Shown here one piece after another: positions 44,487 through 53,320 of a stretch of 64,000 bases of DNA. The DNA comes from Rhodanobacteraceae bacterium. Lineage in GTDB: Bacteria; Pseudomonadota; Gammaproteobacteria; Xanthomonadales; SZUA-5. A program made the position numbers and the translations under genes. The DNA is taken from positions 19,989-83,988 of the forward strand of contig JADKFD010000032.1 of the NCBI GenBank assembly GCA_016717705.1. Direction: 5' to 3'. The notes beneath the pieces were generated by a model, which searched no databases, was not told the DNA's origin, and worked only from the letters and a program-made list of their open reading frames with translations. Position 1 is the stretch's first letter. Each line of letters begins with the position of its first letter.

Positions 44487-45526
44487 CGCGAAGTTCCGTC
44501 CGGCTGACGCCGAAACACGCGTGGCGTCACACCAACCCAGCGCCTGAAGCTGCGGCTGAAGTTCGAAGGGTCGGCGTATCCGAGTCGTTCGGCGATGCGC
44601 TCGACCGGCAGGCTGGTGTTTTGCAGCAACCAGCAGGCGCGCTCACTGCGTTGATGATCGAGCAGTTCCCGGTAGCTGGATTGCTCGCCGGCCAGGCGGC
44701 GAAACAGGCTGCGCGGGGACAGGTGCAGCTGCGTGGCCATCGCGGCGGCGCTGGGAAAGTCCTCGCCGCAGGACAGCAATAGCGATTGCACCTGCGCTGT
44801 CAGGCTGCTGGCGTGTTCACAGCGGGCCAGTTCGCGATCGCATTCCTGGCAGGCGCGTGCATGTGCGCTGGCATCGGAGGTGAGGCAGGGCTGTTGCAGA
44901 AAATCCCGGTCAAGCAACAGGCTCGGCCAGTCCGGTGCGCCAAATTCGATCTGACCGCTCAGGTAGTCGCGATAGCGTGCGGCCCATGGCGGGCTGACTT
45001 GCGGCAGTCGATAGCGGGCGCCGCGCAGGCGTTGTCCCGACAGTGCTTCAAGCATGCGCTCGATGATCACCAGCACGGCGTCGGCGAGGAAACCGCCGGC
45101 GGCACCCAGATCGAACAGCGGCACGATGCGCAGCGTCGTCTCCGTGTCGCCGCGGTCCAGCACGAAGCGCACCGCGCGCGTGCGCAGGCCCAGATAACGC
45201 GCGATCGACTGCAAGGCCGCGTCCAGCGTGGGGCTGCTGAGCGCAGCGTTGCCGACGCTGCCATGTGCGTGGGTCTGCGCCGCGGCACCGAAGGCCAGGC
45301 CAAGCCACGGGCTGGCACTGCGTTCGAGCGCGGCGATGATCAACGCATGCGCCGGACCATAAGGGATCAGACCGGAGTCGTTGTCGATCGCGCGCCGTGT
45401 GATCTGCGCCGCGGTCAGCAGCGGCTCGACATCGATGCCACGCTGGGTGAGCAGGGCGCCCAGCAAGCGCAGGTAGGTCGGGTGCGGGGCGGGCTGTTGC
45501 CAGGCGGCTGGAGTCGGGGATGGCAT
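44483..45526 (-). CDS. AraC family transcriptional regulator
   Basis: The protein has 347 residues. An N-terminal arabinose-binding-like/OruR-type domain (about residues 20-200; RAIDNDSGLIPYGPAHALI) is followed by a C-terminal AraC HTH pair. The second half contains MATQLHLSPRSLFRRLAGEQ and the signature RIAERLGYADPSNFSRSFRRWVG. It is divergent from alkB across 260 bases, so it is the likely alkB regulator; related AraC proteins control alkane or ornithine genes. The gene is followed in phase by the 92-residue ORF. Confidence 0.88.
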   Translation of the reverse strand: MPSPTPAAWQQPAPHPTYLRLLGALLTQRGIDVEPLLTAAQITRRAIDNDSGLIPYGPAHALIIAALERSASPWLGLAFGAAAQTHAHGSVGNAALSSPTLDAALQSIARYLGLRTRAVRFVLDRGDTETTLRIVPLFDLGAAGGFLADAVLVIIERMLEALSGQRLRGARYRLPQVSPPWAARYRDYLSGQIEFGAPDWPSLLLDRDFLQQPCLTSDASAHARACQECDRELARCEHASSLTAQVQSLLLSCGEDFPSAAAMATQLHLSPRSLFRRLAGEQSSYRELLDHQRSERACWLLQNTSLPVERIAERLGYADPSNFSRSFRRWVGVTPRVFRRQPDGTSR

Positions 45527-45569
45527 GGCGTTTGGGTAGTCGATGGCGCATCACTTCGGTGACCGAGCG

Positions 45570-45652
45570 GAGCCCGGTGGGCGGCGTCAGCCGCTCACCG
45601 GGTACTTGCCGCAAGCATCCGGTGAACGCGCGCCGCGCGCACACCGGGCGAC
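45570..45652. repeat. Family C repeats in the araC-alkB gap
   Basis: AGCCCGGTG...TCACCGGGTACTTGCCGCA (second part 45595-45613, identical to 37874-37892) is followed by a CCGGTG...CACCGG palindrome at 45619-45647. Confidence 0.8.
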
Positions 45653-45672
45653 GCCGCGGACCCCGGGGAAGC

Positions 45673-45700
45673 CTGGCACAAAATGACGATAATGTGCCAG
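45673..45700. promoter_or_regulatory. Candidate operator between the AraC regulator and alkB
   Basis: Two perfect inverted 8-base arms, CTGGCACA and TGTGCCAG, are separated by 12 bases, so their centres lie two helical turns apart. The spacer holds a GATAAT-like -10 for alkB (45688-45693). They are 86 bases before alkB and 146 from the regulator start. Confidence 0.45.
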
Positions 45701-45786
45701 TACGGGACCTGTGCGACTGCGGCACCGGCGCTCAAGCTGCACACCATCATCGCGGTCTTGTCGACGGCGCGGGAGCTCACTGAATC

Positions 45787-46960
45787 ATGGCGCAGGTCCA
45801 ATCCACGGCTGACGCTGTCGCATCAACGCCCTATCGCGATCACAAGCGTCACGCCTGGCTGCTGTCGATGCTGGTGCCGCTGCTGGTGGGATCGGGGCCG
45901 GTGCTGTACTTCGCGGTTGGGCAGGCGTGGGTGCTGTGGCTGCCGGTACAGCTGGTCTACGTGGCTTTGCCCGTGCTTGATCTGATCCTCGGTGCGGACC
46001 CCAGCAACCCACCCCGAGTCGGCGGTTCCGCAACTGGAGGCCGATCACTACTATCGCTGGATCACCTGGGCCCTGGTGCCGCTGTTGTGGCTGGTGTTCG
46101 TGTTCGCCTCCTGGTTCGTGATGAATCAGCCGCTTCCCTGGCACGGCGTGCTGGCGGTGATCCTGTCGACTGGGGTGGTCGGTGGCTTCTGCATCAATGT
46201 CGGCCATGAGCTCGGGCACAAGCGCGAGCCGCTGGAGCGCGCTCTGGCCAAGCTGGTGCTGGCGCCGACCGGCTACGGGCACTTCTACGTCGAGCACAAC
46301 CGCGGGCATCACCGCGACGTTGCCACGCCTGCCGATCCGGCCTCGTCGCGCCTGGGCGAGTCGATCTGGCGCTTTGCGCTGCGCGAGTGGCCGGGCGCCT
46401 GGCGCCGCGCATGGGCACTGGAATCGGAGCGCATGGCCAGCCTGGGCCGTGCGCCGTGGCATCTGTCCAATGACATCGTGCAGACCAGCCTGATCACGCT
46501 GGCGCTGTGGCTGTCCTTGATCACCTGGCTGGGCATCGGCGTGCTGCCGTTCCTGTTGCTGGCCTCCATCTGGGCCAACTTCCAGCTGACCAGTGCCAAC
46601 TACATCGAGCACTACGGCATCGCGCGCCGGCGCCTGGCCGATGGTCGATACGAGCCGTGCAAGCCGCAGCATTCGTGGAACAGCAATCACATCGTTTCCA
46701 ACTGGGCGTTGTTCCATCTGCAACGGCACTCGGATCACCATGCCCATGCGACGCGCCGCTATCAGTCGCTGCGCACCTTCGACGATCTGCCGCAGTTGCC
46801 GAGTGGCTATTTCGGCATGTTCCTGCTCGCCTATGTGCCGATCCTGTGGTTCCGGGTCATGGATCGGCGCCTGCTGGCGCTGGTCGGCGCCGATGTCGAG
46901 CGCATCAACTTCGATCCGGATCGGCGCGAGTCGCTGATGCAGCAGTACGACCTCGCTTGA
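45787..46960 (+). CDS. alkB: Alkane 1-monooxygenase AlkB, one frameshift
   Basis: AlkB is a membrane di-iron enzyme that hydroxylates terminal carbons of medium-chain alkanes, with rubredoxin as electron donor. The N-terminal helices (LLSMLVPLLVGSGPVLYFAVGQAWVLWLPVQLVY region) and the rest are in different frames. One extra C in the run at 46012-46015 breaks the frame after DPSNPP; it resumes with ESAVPQLEADHYYRWI. The histidine boxes HELGHK, EHNRGHH, NYIEHYG and LQRHSDHHAHA are all present, so the joined product of about 390 residues looks functional. No rubredoxin gene is adjacent. The divergent AraC gene is the likely regulator. Confidence 0.92.
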
Positions 46961-47079
46961 GGACCCTCTGAACGAGTTCTGCGGCCGGGACGGCGGCTGA
47001 AACGGTCCTTGCGGCGAGTGGGCTACTGGTTTCGGCTCAGGCGCGTATCATCAAGACCTGCCCCATCAGGGATCAGGCG

Positions 47080-48393
47080 ATGATCGCGGCTGAAAGCGAC
47101 CGGGACGATCAACCGCTGCTGTTGCTCGATGATCCGGTGAGCGCCGCGCAGGACGCCTGGGTCGTCCTGATCGTCGATGATGAACCGGCCATCCATGAAG
47201 TCACCACGCTGGTGTTGAGCGGCTTGCAGTTCCGCGGCCGCCGCTTGCGCTTTCTCAATGCCTACGACGGCGAACAGGCACGTCGTTTGTTGGGCCAGCG
47301 CAATGACATCGCGGTGATCCTGCTCGACGTGGTGATGGAATCCGATGACGCCGGCCTGCGGCTGGTGCGCTACATCCGCGAGGAGGCGCACAACGGCCTG
47401 GTCCGCATCATCCTGCGTACCGGCCAGGCCGGCCAGGCGCCCGAGCGCCAGGTGGTGGCCGAGTACGACATCAACGACTACAAGGAAAAGACCGAGCTGA
47501 CGGCGCAGAAATTGTCGACGGCGGTGATCTCCGCACTGCGCGGCTATGTCGCGCTGACCGATCTGGCCACGCTGAACCAGCAACTGGAGGCCAAGGTTGC
47601 CCAGCGCACGCAGGAACTGCAGCGAGCCAACGCCCGACTGCAGCATTCGCTGACGGCGCTGGAGCAGGGCGAGCGTGCCGGGCGGCGGGTGCAGTTCAAA
47701 CTGCTGCCGCCGGCCAACTGGAGTTTTGCCGGATACCAGTTCTCGCACTGGCTGATGCCGTCGGAATTCATGAGCGGCGATTTCGTTGATTACTTCGTGA
47801 TCGACGAGCGGCGTGCCGGCTTCTACATCGCCGACGTCTCCGGGCACGGCGTGGCGTCGGCCTTCGTCACCGTTTACCTGAAACGCTTCGTGGCGACGGC
47901 CATGGAAGCGCGGCGCCAGGGACAGGCGTCGGCGATCGAGGATCCGGCGCTGCTGCTGACCCAGCTGAATGCCGAGTTGTTGCGCGAGAAAGTCGGCAAG
48001 CACATCGCCATCTTCTACGCTGTGCTGGATACCACGACGCACAAGCTGACCTACGCCAACGCCGGCGCGACGCCGTTTCCACTATGGGCGGACGGCTTCG
48101 GTACCTGTTTCCTGGATGCGCCCAGCACGCCGGCGGGCTTGTTCGATGCTTCGGCATACGTCAATGAAACGGTGGCAGTGCCGGCACCATGGCGCTTGCT
48201 GCTGTGTTCGGACGGGGTGCTCGAGGTCTTGCCGGAAACCAGCAACGACGCCCGCTGCGAACGCCTGCGCGAGGCCTTGCAGGTGGACACTGCCGACCTT
48301 GGCCGCATTCGCGAAGCGCTGCAGATCGCCAGCAACAGTCCGCGGCCCGACGACCTGACCCTGATGATGATCGGACGCGACCCTCCGCCATGA
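47080..48393 (+). CDS. Response regulator with PP2C/SpoIIE-type phosphatase output
   Basis: The protein has 437 residues. The N-terminal receiver domain (about 25-155) has LIVDDEPAIHEV, the phosphoacceptor in VILLDVVME, and a late Lys in NDYKEKTEL. A coiled coil (LNQQLEAKVAQRTQELQRANARLQ) links it to a PP2C/RsbU-like phosphatase (about 215-435) with GDFVDYFVID, IADVSGHGVASAF and LLCSDGVLEV and RPDDLTLMMI metal-binding motifs. Such proteins dephosphorylate a STAS antagonist in partner-switch pathways. The next gene, overlapping by 4 bases, is that kind of partner. Confidence 0.92.
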   Translation: MIAAESDRDDQPLLLLDDPVSAAQDAWVVLIVDDEPAIHEVTTLVLSGLQFRGRRLRFLNAYDGEQARRLLGQRNDIAVILLDVVMESDDAGLRLVRYIREEAHNGLVRIILRTGQAGQAPERQVVAEYDINDYKEKTELTAQKLSTAVISALRGYVALTDLATLNQQLEAKVAQRTQELQRANARLQHSLTALEQGERAGRRVQFKLLPPANWSFAGYQFSHWLMPSEFMSGDFVDYFVIDERRAGFYIADVSGHGVASAFVTVYLKRFVATAMEARRQGQASAIEDPALLLTQLNAELLREKVGKHIAIFYAVLDTTTHKLTYANAGATPFPLWADGFGTCFLDAPSTPAGLFDASAYVNETVAVPAPWRLLLCSDGVLEVLPETSNDARCERLREALQVDTADLGRIREALQIASNSPRPDDLTLMMIGRDPPP

Positions 48394-48908
48394 GCGACAG
48401 CGTGGGCTGTGTCATCGATGACGCTGTCATGTACCTGAAACTGCGCGGCGAGCTGCGTCATGACAATGCCGGTCCGCTGGAAGCGCTGATCGAGCATTGC
48501 TTCGGAGTCGAAGATTGCGTGGTTCGCGGCGCGGTGATCGATCTCAACGACGTCAGCTTTCTCGACAGCACCGCGATCGGCCTGCTTGCTGCGATTGCGC
48601 GCGAACTCAAGTCGCGCAATCTGGCGCCGCCCACCGTGTTCTCGACCAACACGGAAATCAACCAGTTGCTGCGCAGCCTGCGCCTGGACCAGGCCTTTAC
48701 GCTGGTCGAGAGGGCGACTGATGGCCGCCAGTCGAGCGCGGTAGCCGAGTTTGCGCCTTGCCCGGATGGTGAAGCCGATCAGTGCTCCGCTGCTGCGATC
48801 CTCAGGGCCCACGAGACGCTGATCGACATCAACGAGGGCAATCGCGCGGCATTCCAGCCGGTGGTGGATTTGCTCAGGGAGCAGATCGGGGAGCGCGGAG
48901 CCCCGTAG
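48390..48908 (+). CDS. STAS-domain anti-anti-sigma-type protein
   Basis: The protein has 172 residues. The STAS domain fills about residues 1-105: MYLKLRGELRHDNAGPLEAL and the core AVIDLNDVSFLDSTAIGLLA with the phosphorylatable Ser (in LDSTAIG). About 65 more residues follow, without known family. The phosphatase just upstream would restore the unphosphorylated form, which in known systems captures a kinase/anti-sigma factor. No such kinase is in the window, so the partner is elsewhere. Translation is coupled by the ATGA overlap. Confidence 0.85.
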   Translation: MSDSVGCVIDDAVMYLKLRGELRHDNAGPLEALIEHCFGVEDCVVRGAVIDLNDVSFLDSTAIGLLAAIARELKSRNLAPPTVFSTNTEINQLLRSLRLDQAFTLVERATDGRQSSAVAEFAPCPDGEADQCSAAAILRAHETLIDINEGNRAAFQPVVDLLREQIGERGAP

Positions 48909-48911
48909 GTC

Positions 48912-48985
48912 TCGTTGACGCCTGAGCGTCTACGTGACGTTCGAGCCTGTCACGTAGGCGCTACGCGCCAACGTGACCTACTTCC
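48912..48985. repeat. Palindromic repeat near the STAS gene end (family D)
   Basis: The stretch holds GTAGGTCTCGTTGACGCC-like and CACGTAGGCGCTACGCGCCA parts plus CAACGTGACCTAC. A similar GCGCCAACGTGACCTGCTT occurs near 23756. It lies between convergent genes, where it might act as a bidirectional terminator. Confidence 0.5.
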
Positions 48986-49010
48986 TGGACTCGGTTTCTG
49001 TTAACGCGAT

Positions 49011-51788
49011 CTACTCGAAGCCGTTGCCGAAGATCTGCTCGCCAACCGTCGCGCACCCGGCTGCGTGGGCAGCCTGATACTGACTGAGGTCGGCGGCGCT
49101 AATCGTCGGCAGACCGTTGGCGCCGAAGGAACGATCCCAATTGGCGCGCGGGTTGTTCGCCGTGTGCGCCGCGCCAAAGGCAGTCAGGTCGCTGGCATCG
49201 AGGGTCCCGCTGCCATCGAAATCAGCGCGACAGAATGTGCTGGGCAAGGAACTGGCGTCGGCTGGATCGCTGCCGCCGTCGATCTCGTCCTGATCGAACA
49301 CGCCATCGGCGTCGCGATCCACACCCATGCGGAACTGCGCCGTGATCGGCACGGCGATGAAAGTCACCGGGGCCGCGGCACTGGCGTTGCTCCGCAGGGT
49401 GTCGGCTGTCGTCGGCTGGTTCTCGCGATCGGATAACCACACGGTTTGGGTTGCGTAGACATAGCCGCGGGTTCCGCCGGCATCATAGCGGCGTGCCACC
49501 AGAGCAAGGGTGCCGGCGTCGGCCTGCGCAGTCAGGCTGGCGAGCAGGGCGGTCGCCGTCGCATCGCCGTTGTTGCTGCCGTCGAAGGTGGTCGTGCGAC
49601 CGACCGCGGCTGGTGTCTCGGTGGCAAACGCGAGCAGGAAGGCCTCGACGTCGCGACGGCGCTGTGGTGCGACGTCCGGCGTGCCGAAGTTGAACGGACC
49701 GTTCAGGCGCGCCATCAGCGTGTCGAAGCGCGAATCGCTCATGAAACCGAATCCACGCGTGTTGTTCTGACTGAGGAAGTTCAGACCGGTCTTTTCCCAC
49801 AGCCCGCGCAACTGCGCATCTTTCATCGGTTGCGCCGCAGCAAGCGGATTGTCGATGCGGTTGTCGGTGCCGTTCGGAAGCGCGTGACATCCGGCACAGG
49901 CCAGGCCCCCGGGCAGGGTGGGCAAGGTCTCGAACAGGGTCTGGCCGGTGACCGGATTGCCGGTGCCGCCGGTGACTGCCATCGAGGCGAGGAAGCTGCC
50001 GTCCGGATTGCGGTTCGGGTTGGGCGGATAGCGCACGCTGGCGATAAAGTCTTCCAGTTTCTGCAGGTCCGCGGCCGCTGGTTCGGCGTCGTCGCCCTGC
50101 AAGCCGACGAAGGCGGCGGCAAAGGCGCTGACGTTTTCCTTGTCGCCGCGCCAGTGCATCGCGCCGTTGCCCACGATGCCCTGCAACGACTGCGTCACCA
50201 GCGGGCCCTTCATCGGATGCCAGCTATCGCACACCTGATTCGGTCGACAGGTCTGGTTGATCGCCTTCTGTTCGCCAGCCGGGTCACCGAGGTCCCACGC
50301 CAGTCCGTCCAGGCGTGTGTCGACATGGCAGGATGCGCAGGATGCCTGGCCCAGACCACTGGTGGCGTGCGTGTCATACAGCAGAGGGCGGCCTTCCCTG
50401 ACCGCCAACGGCGTCGGATCGAACAGGTTGCGTCGGTCCAGTTCCGTGCGCGCGGCCGGATTCACGGTCGAAATGGACGCCTCGAACTTGTTCAGCACAT
50501 ACAGTCGCTGGCCGTCGCTGCTCAGCGCCAGCCCGGTCGGTCCCTGGCCGACTTCGATGCGGCCCAGGCGCTGGCCGCTGGCATTGGTGACGATCACATT
50601 GTTCGAGCCCATGCCGGCGACGAACCACTCGCCGCTGCTGGGGTGCAGCGCCACGGCGCGCGGATCGCCGATGGCCTGGTCGCGCACCGATTGGGCGACG
50701 CTGCGCACGTTGTAGTCGAGTTGTGGGTTGAGATCACCCACGGTGACCGTGCCTGGCGCCGCCGGCAGGAAGCTGCCGATCTGCGCGCGCACGAAGATGC
50801 TCTTCACGTTCGGCTCGAAGCGGATTTCGTTCTTCAGCTCGGTGCCGACCAGCGCCACCTGACCATTGGCGCCAACGCCCAGCGCCATCACCATGGTCAT
50901 CACCCGCGGCACGTAACTGACCGCCAGACTAGAAGCGTTGACGATGGCGACATCGTTGTCGGCGACATTCCAGTTGACGAAGGCCGACCAACTGCGGCCA
51001 TTGTCGTCGCGAAACACGCCCGCCGCATCCTTGCGCACGATCTGCGCGACCGCCGGAGCCGGCGGCAGCGCCGGATTGATCGCGGGAGAGAAGCTGGTGC
51101 CCTGATTGGGTGGCGGATTGACACCGTTGTAGGGGCTGTTGACGTTGCTGACCACCGGCGCGCGCAGCGAGGTGCTGCCGTTGCCGGATTCGAACATGCC
51201 GACATAAACCAGGCTGCCGTCCGGACTGGTCGCCAGCGCGCGCGGTTCTTCGCCATCGAGTGCGACTGTGCTGAGTGGCGCCGTGGGGTTGGTCGGATCG
51301 AAGACCTGCAGGCGGTTGCCCGAGGAAATCGACACGAAGGCGCGCTGCGGCGAACCGGCGAACACCACATCCGCCGGCTCATCCGCGGTGGCGACCGTGC
51401 GCAGCAGCTGGCCGCTGACAATGTCGACCACCGAAATGCTGTCGGACAACTGGTTGACCACCCAGGCTTCGGTGTTGCTGCGCAGGCGCACCGACACTGG
51501 ATCGAGGCCGACCGGAATCGAACGCTGGTAGCCCGGCAGGCGATCGCCGCCGATGCCATAGACCTCCAGGCGATGATCGGCGGTGTTGACCGCGATCAGG
51601 CGCGTCCCATCTGCGCTCAGTTCCAGCGGGTGGACGTGCGGGCTTTCCCAGTGCACAAAGGCGTTCTGGGCGTCGACGGCCGAACCGAGCAGGGCGCCGG
51701 CGACCAGCACCCACACGGTGAGCTGCGTTCGACCAGGGTGCGTCGTTGGCAGCGCGGCATGACGCGCAGATTCGTTCATGGCATTCAT
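49011..51788 (-). CDS. Secreted beta-propeller protein with c-type heme sites and an FGNGFE tail
   Basis: The protein has 925 residues. A signal peptide is followed by a YVTN-type beta-propeller (about residues 40-455; repeats such as PDGSLVYVGMFESG and SDGQRLYVLNKFE). A cytochrome c peroxidase-like region (about 480-730) has two heme sites, CASCH and CAGCH, with Met/His candidates nearby. A thrombospondin type 3-like Asp-rich segment (DRDADGVFDQDEIDGGSDP) and an EF-hand/dockerin-like DFDGSGTLDASDL follow. The end is GEQIFGNGFE. Start 51788 has AAGGAG 6 bases upstream. It is probably a secreted or surface redox protein; the substrate is unknown. It is co-transcribed with the small gene 11 bases upstream. 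Confidence 0.8.
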   Translation of the reverse strand: MNAMNESARHAALPTTHPGRTQLTVWVLVAGALLGSAVDAQNAFVHWESPHVHPLELSADGTRLIAVNTADHRLEVYGIGGDRLPGYQRSIPVGLDPVSVRLRSNTEAWVVNQLSDSISVVDIVSGQLLRTVATADEPADVVFAGSPQRAFVSISSGNRLQVFDPTNPTAPLSTVALDGEEPRALATSPDGSLVYVGMFESGNGSTSLRAPVVSNVNSPYNGVNPPPNQGTSFSPAINPALPPAPAVAQIVRKDAAGVFRDDNGRSWSAFVNWNVADNDVAIVNASSLAVSYVPRVMTMVMALGVGANGQVALVGTELKNEIRFEPNVKSIFVRAQIGSFLPAAPGTVTVGDLNPQLDYNVRSVAQSVRDQAIGDPRAVALHPSSGEWFVAGMGSNNVIVTNASGQRLGRIEVGQGPTGLALSSDGQRLYVLNKFEASISTVNPAARTELDRRNLFDPTPLAVREGRPLLYDTHATSGLGQASCASCHVDTRLDGLAWDLGDPAGEQKAINQTCRPNQVCDSWHPMKGPLVTQSLQGIVGNGAMHWRGDKENVSAFAAAFVGLQGDDAEPAAADLQKLEDFIASVRYPPNPNRNPDGSFLASMAVTGGTGNPVTGQTLFETLPTLPGGLACAGCHALPNGTDNRIDNPLAAAQPMKDAQLRGLWEKTGLNFLSQNNTRGFGFMSDSRFDTLMARLNGPFNFGTPDVAPQRRRDVEAFLLAFATETPAAVGRTTTFDGSNNGDATATALLASLTAQADAGTLALVARRYDAGGTRGYVYATQTVWLSDRENQPTTADTLRSNASAAAPVTFIAVPITAQFRMGVDRDADGVFDQDEIDGGSDPADASSLPSTFCRADFDGSGTLDASDLTAFGAAHTANNPRANWDRSFGANGLPTISAADLSQYQAAHAAGCATVGEQIFGNGFE

Positions 51789-51799
51789 GATGGACTCCT

Positions 51800-52129
51800 T
51801 CAGCGATCTTGCGGCGGTGGACCGGGCGGACGCGAACCCGGCGGCGGTCGAGCGGCGTCCAGAGCCACCAGCTGGTCCGGCGTCAGCAACGCGGCCAGTT
51901 CGGCACGGTGGCGCTGGCGCAGCTCGGCATCGGCGCTCTGGCGCTCCGCGCGCTGGCGCAGCAAGGTCTGGCGCACTTGCTCGCGGACAGCTGAGTCGAG
52001 GCTGAGCTCATTGAGTACCCGCTCGACCGGCGGTGGCAGGCGGTCGGGATGCTCGCCCGGCGCGGGTTGTGCCCAGGCCAGCGGAGCCAGGACGATCAGC
52101 AGCAAGGGCAGGATGCAGCGGCGGTACAT
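51800..52129 (-). CDS. Small exported protein, Spy/CpxP-like helical type
   Basis: The protein has 109 residues. The start at 52129 gives a signal peptide (CILPLLLIVLAPLAWA). The mature part has a helical segment (LNELSLDSAVREQVRQTLLRQRAERQSADAELRQRHRAEL region), then LTPDQLVALD, like Spy/heavy-metal-resistance periplasmic chaperones, and a Pro-rich end. It precedes the heme beta-propeller gene by 11 bases, so the two probably work together. Family assignment is tentative. Confidence 0.65.
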   Translation of the reverse strand: MYRRCILPLLLIVLAPLAWAQPAPGEHPDRLPPPVERVLNELSLDSAVREQVRQTLLRQRAERQSADAELRQRHRAELAALLTPDQLVALDAARPPPGSRPPGPPPQDR

Positions 52130-52296
52130 GGCGCTTCTCGTTGGCCGGAGAGGAAGGTCCGGGTCGAGGATCATGTTGCGGCGTCAATGTGGAGCAAGTT
52201 TGCAGAAGCCGCGGAGAGATCGCGGAGACGCAGGTCCGTGCGGAGGGCGCAGGACAGTCTGTAGCATCGGCATGATCAGTCCGCCGGGACGGGAAC

Positions 52297-53136
52297 ATGC
52301 TGAGCGACGCGCAGAAGCAGCACTATGAGCGCGAGGGCTATGTGGTCCTCGAGGATTTCAAGTCAGCCGCCGAGATGGCTGCGGTGCGCGAGCGCGCGCG
52401 CGAAATCGTCGCCGCCTTCGATCCGGATGCCGGGCGCAGCATCTTCACCACGCGCGATCAGGCGCTGGCAACCGATCGCTACTTCCTCGATTCAGCGGAG
52501 CAGGTGCGCTGCTTTTTCGAGGAAGAGGCCTTCGCCGCCGACGGCAGCCTGCGTCAGCCCAAGGAGTTGTCGATCAACAAGATCGCCCACGCCCTGCATG
52601 ATCGCGACCCGGTGTTCGATCGCTTTTCACGTGGGCCGGAACTGGCGCAGGTGGCCACCGATCTTGGCTTGCAACAGCCGCTGGTGTGGCAATCGATGTA
52701 CATCTTCAAGCAACCCGGCATCGGTGGCGAGGTCGGCTGGCACCAGGACGCGACCTTCCTGCATACCGATCCGATCAGCGTCACCACCTTCTGGTTTGCG
52801 CTGGAAGACGCCAGCCTGGACAACGGTTGCCTGTGGGTGGAGCCGGGTGGACACCGCAGTCCCTTGCGCGAGTTGTTCATCCGCGAGAACGACACGGTGC
52901 GCAAGGAGCGTATCGACACGACGCCCTGGCCCGGCGCGGACCGGGCGCTGGCGCTGCCGGTGAAGGCCGGTAGCCTGGTGTGCTTCAATGGCCTGTTACC
53001 GCATTACAGCGCGCCGAATCGCTCGGACAAATCGCGCCACGCCTACTCGCTGCACGTCACCGACGCGCGCACGCGTTATGCGGACAGCAATTGGCTGCAG
53101 CGCAAGGGCGAGTTGCCGTTGCGCGGGTTCATTTGA
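52297..53136 (+). CDS. Phytanoyl-CoA dioxygenase (PhyH) family protein
   Basis: The protein has 279 residues. It is a non-heme iron, 2-oxoglutarate-dependent oxygenase. The iron ligands are visible: WHQDATFLHT (His149, Asp151) and GLLPHYSAPNRSD (His236), followed by the 2-oxoglutarate-binding Arg/Ser in the RS pair. The N-terminal YEREGYVVLEDF and the central FALEDASLDNGCLWVEPGGH are typical. The substrate could be a lipid or small metabolite; nothing nearby decides it. The start at 52297 follows GGGAC only weakly. Confidence 0.9.
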   Translation: MLSDAQKQHYEREGYVVLEDFKSAAEMAAVRERAREIVAAFDPDAGRSIFTTRDQALATDRYFLDSAEQVRCFFEEEAFAADGSLRQPKELSINKIAHALHDRDPVFDRFSRGPELAQVATDLGLQQPLVWQSMYIFKQPGIGGEVGWHQDATFLHTDPISVTTFWFALEDASLDNGCLWVEPGGHRSPLRELFIRENDTVRKERIDTTPWPGADRALALPVKAGSLVCFNGLLPHYSAPNRSDKSRHAYSLHVTDARTRYADSNWLQRKGELPLRGFI

Positions 53137-53176
53137 GCCGCCCCGACCCCGTGCAGTCCGCAGCGCTGCGAAAAGC

Positions 53177-53250
53177 ATCGCGCGCGAGCGCGCTCCTACA
53201 ACCCTGCCGAGAGTCAACGGAGAATTTGTAGGAGCGCGCTTGCGCGCGAT
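53177..53250. repeat. Family A REPIN-like unit
   Basis: Inverted arms ATCGCGCGCGAGCGCGCTCC and complement, with the spacer CCCTGCCGAGAGTCAACGG. It lies between the convergent PhyH and NYN/LOTUS genes. Confidence 0.9.
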
Positions 53251-53320
53251 TCAGGCAACCCGAAAATGTCGCGGTCAAAACCCGCCCCCGTAGTTCTCAC
53301 GCGATCGACGTGAACTGCTC

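Noticed and set aside
45673..45688. TGGCAC as a sigma54 promoter before alkB
   Set aside because: The TTGC element expected 5 bases later is absent (TGAC instead).
49446..52328. A 960-residue plus-strand reading frame
   Set aside because: It is antisense to the heme propeller gene and the Spy-like gene, which have signal peptides, heme motifs and ribosome sites. High GC leaves opposite frames open.
52988..53293. ORF reading SIARERAPTTLP...GEFVGARLRAI
   Set aside because: The peptide is the translation of a family A repeat; similar peptides arise at 30244-30462 and 26635-27285, so they are repeat artefacts.
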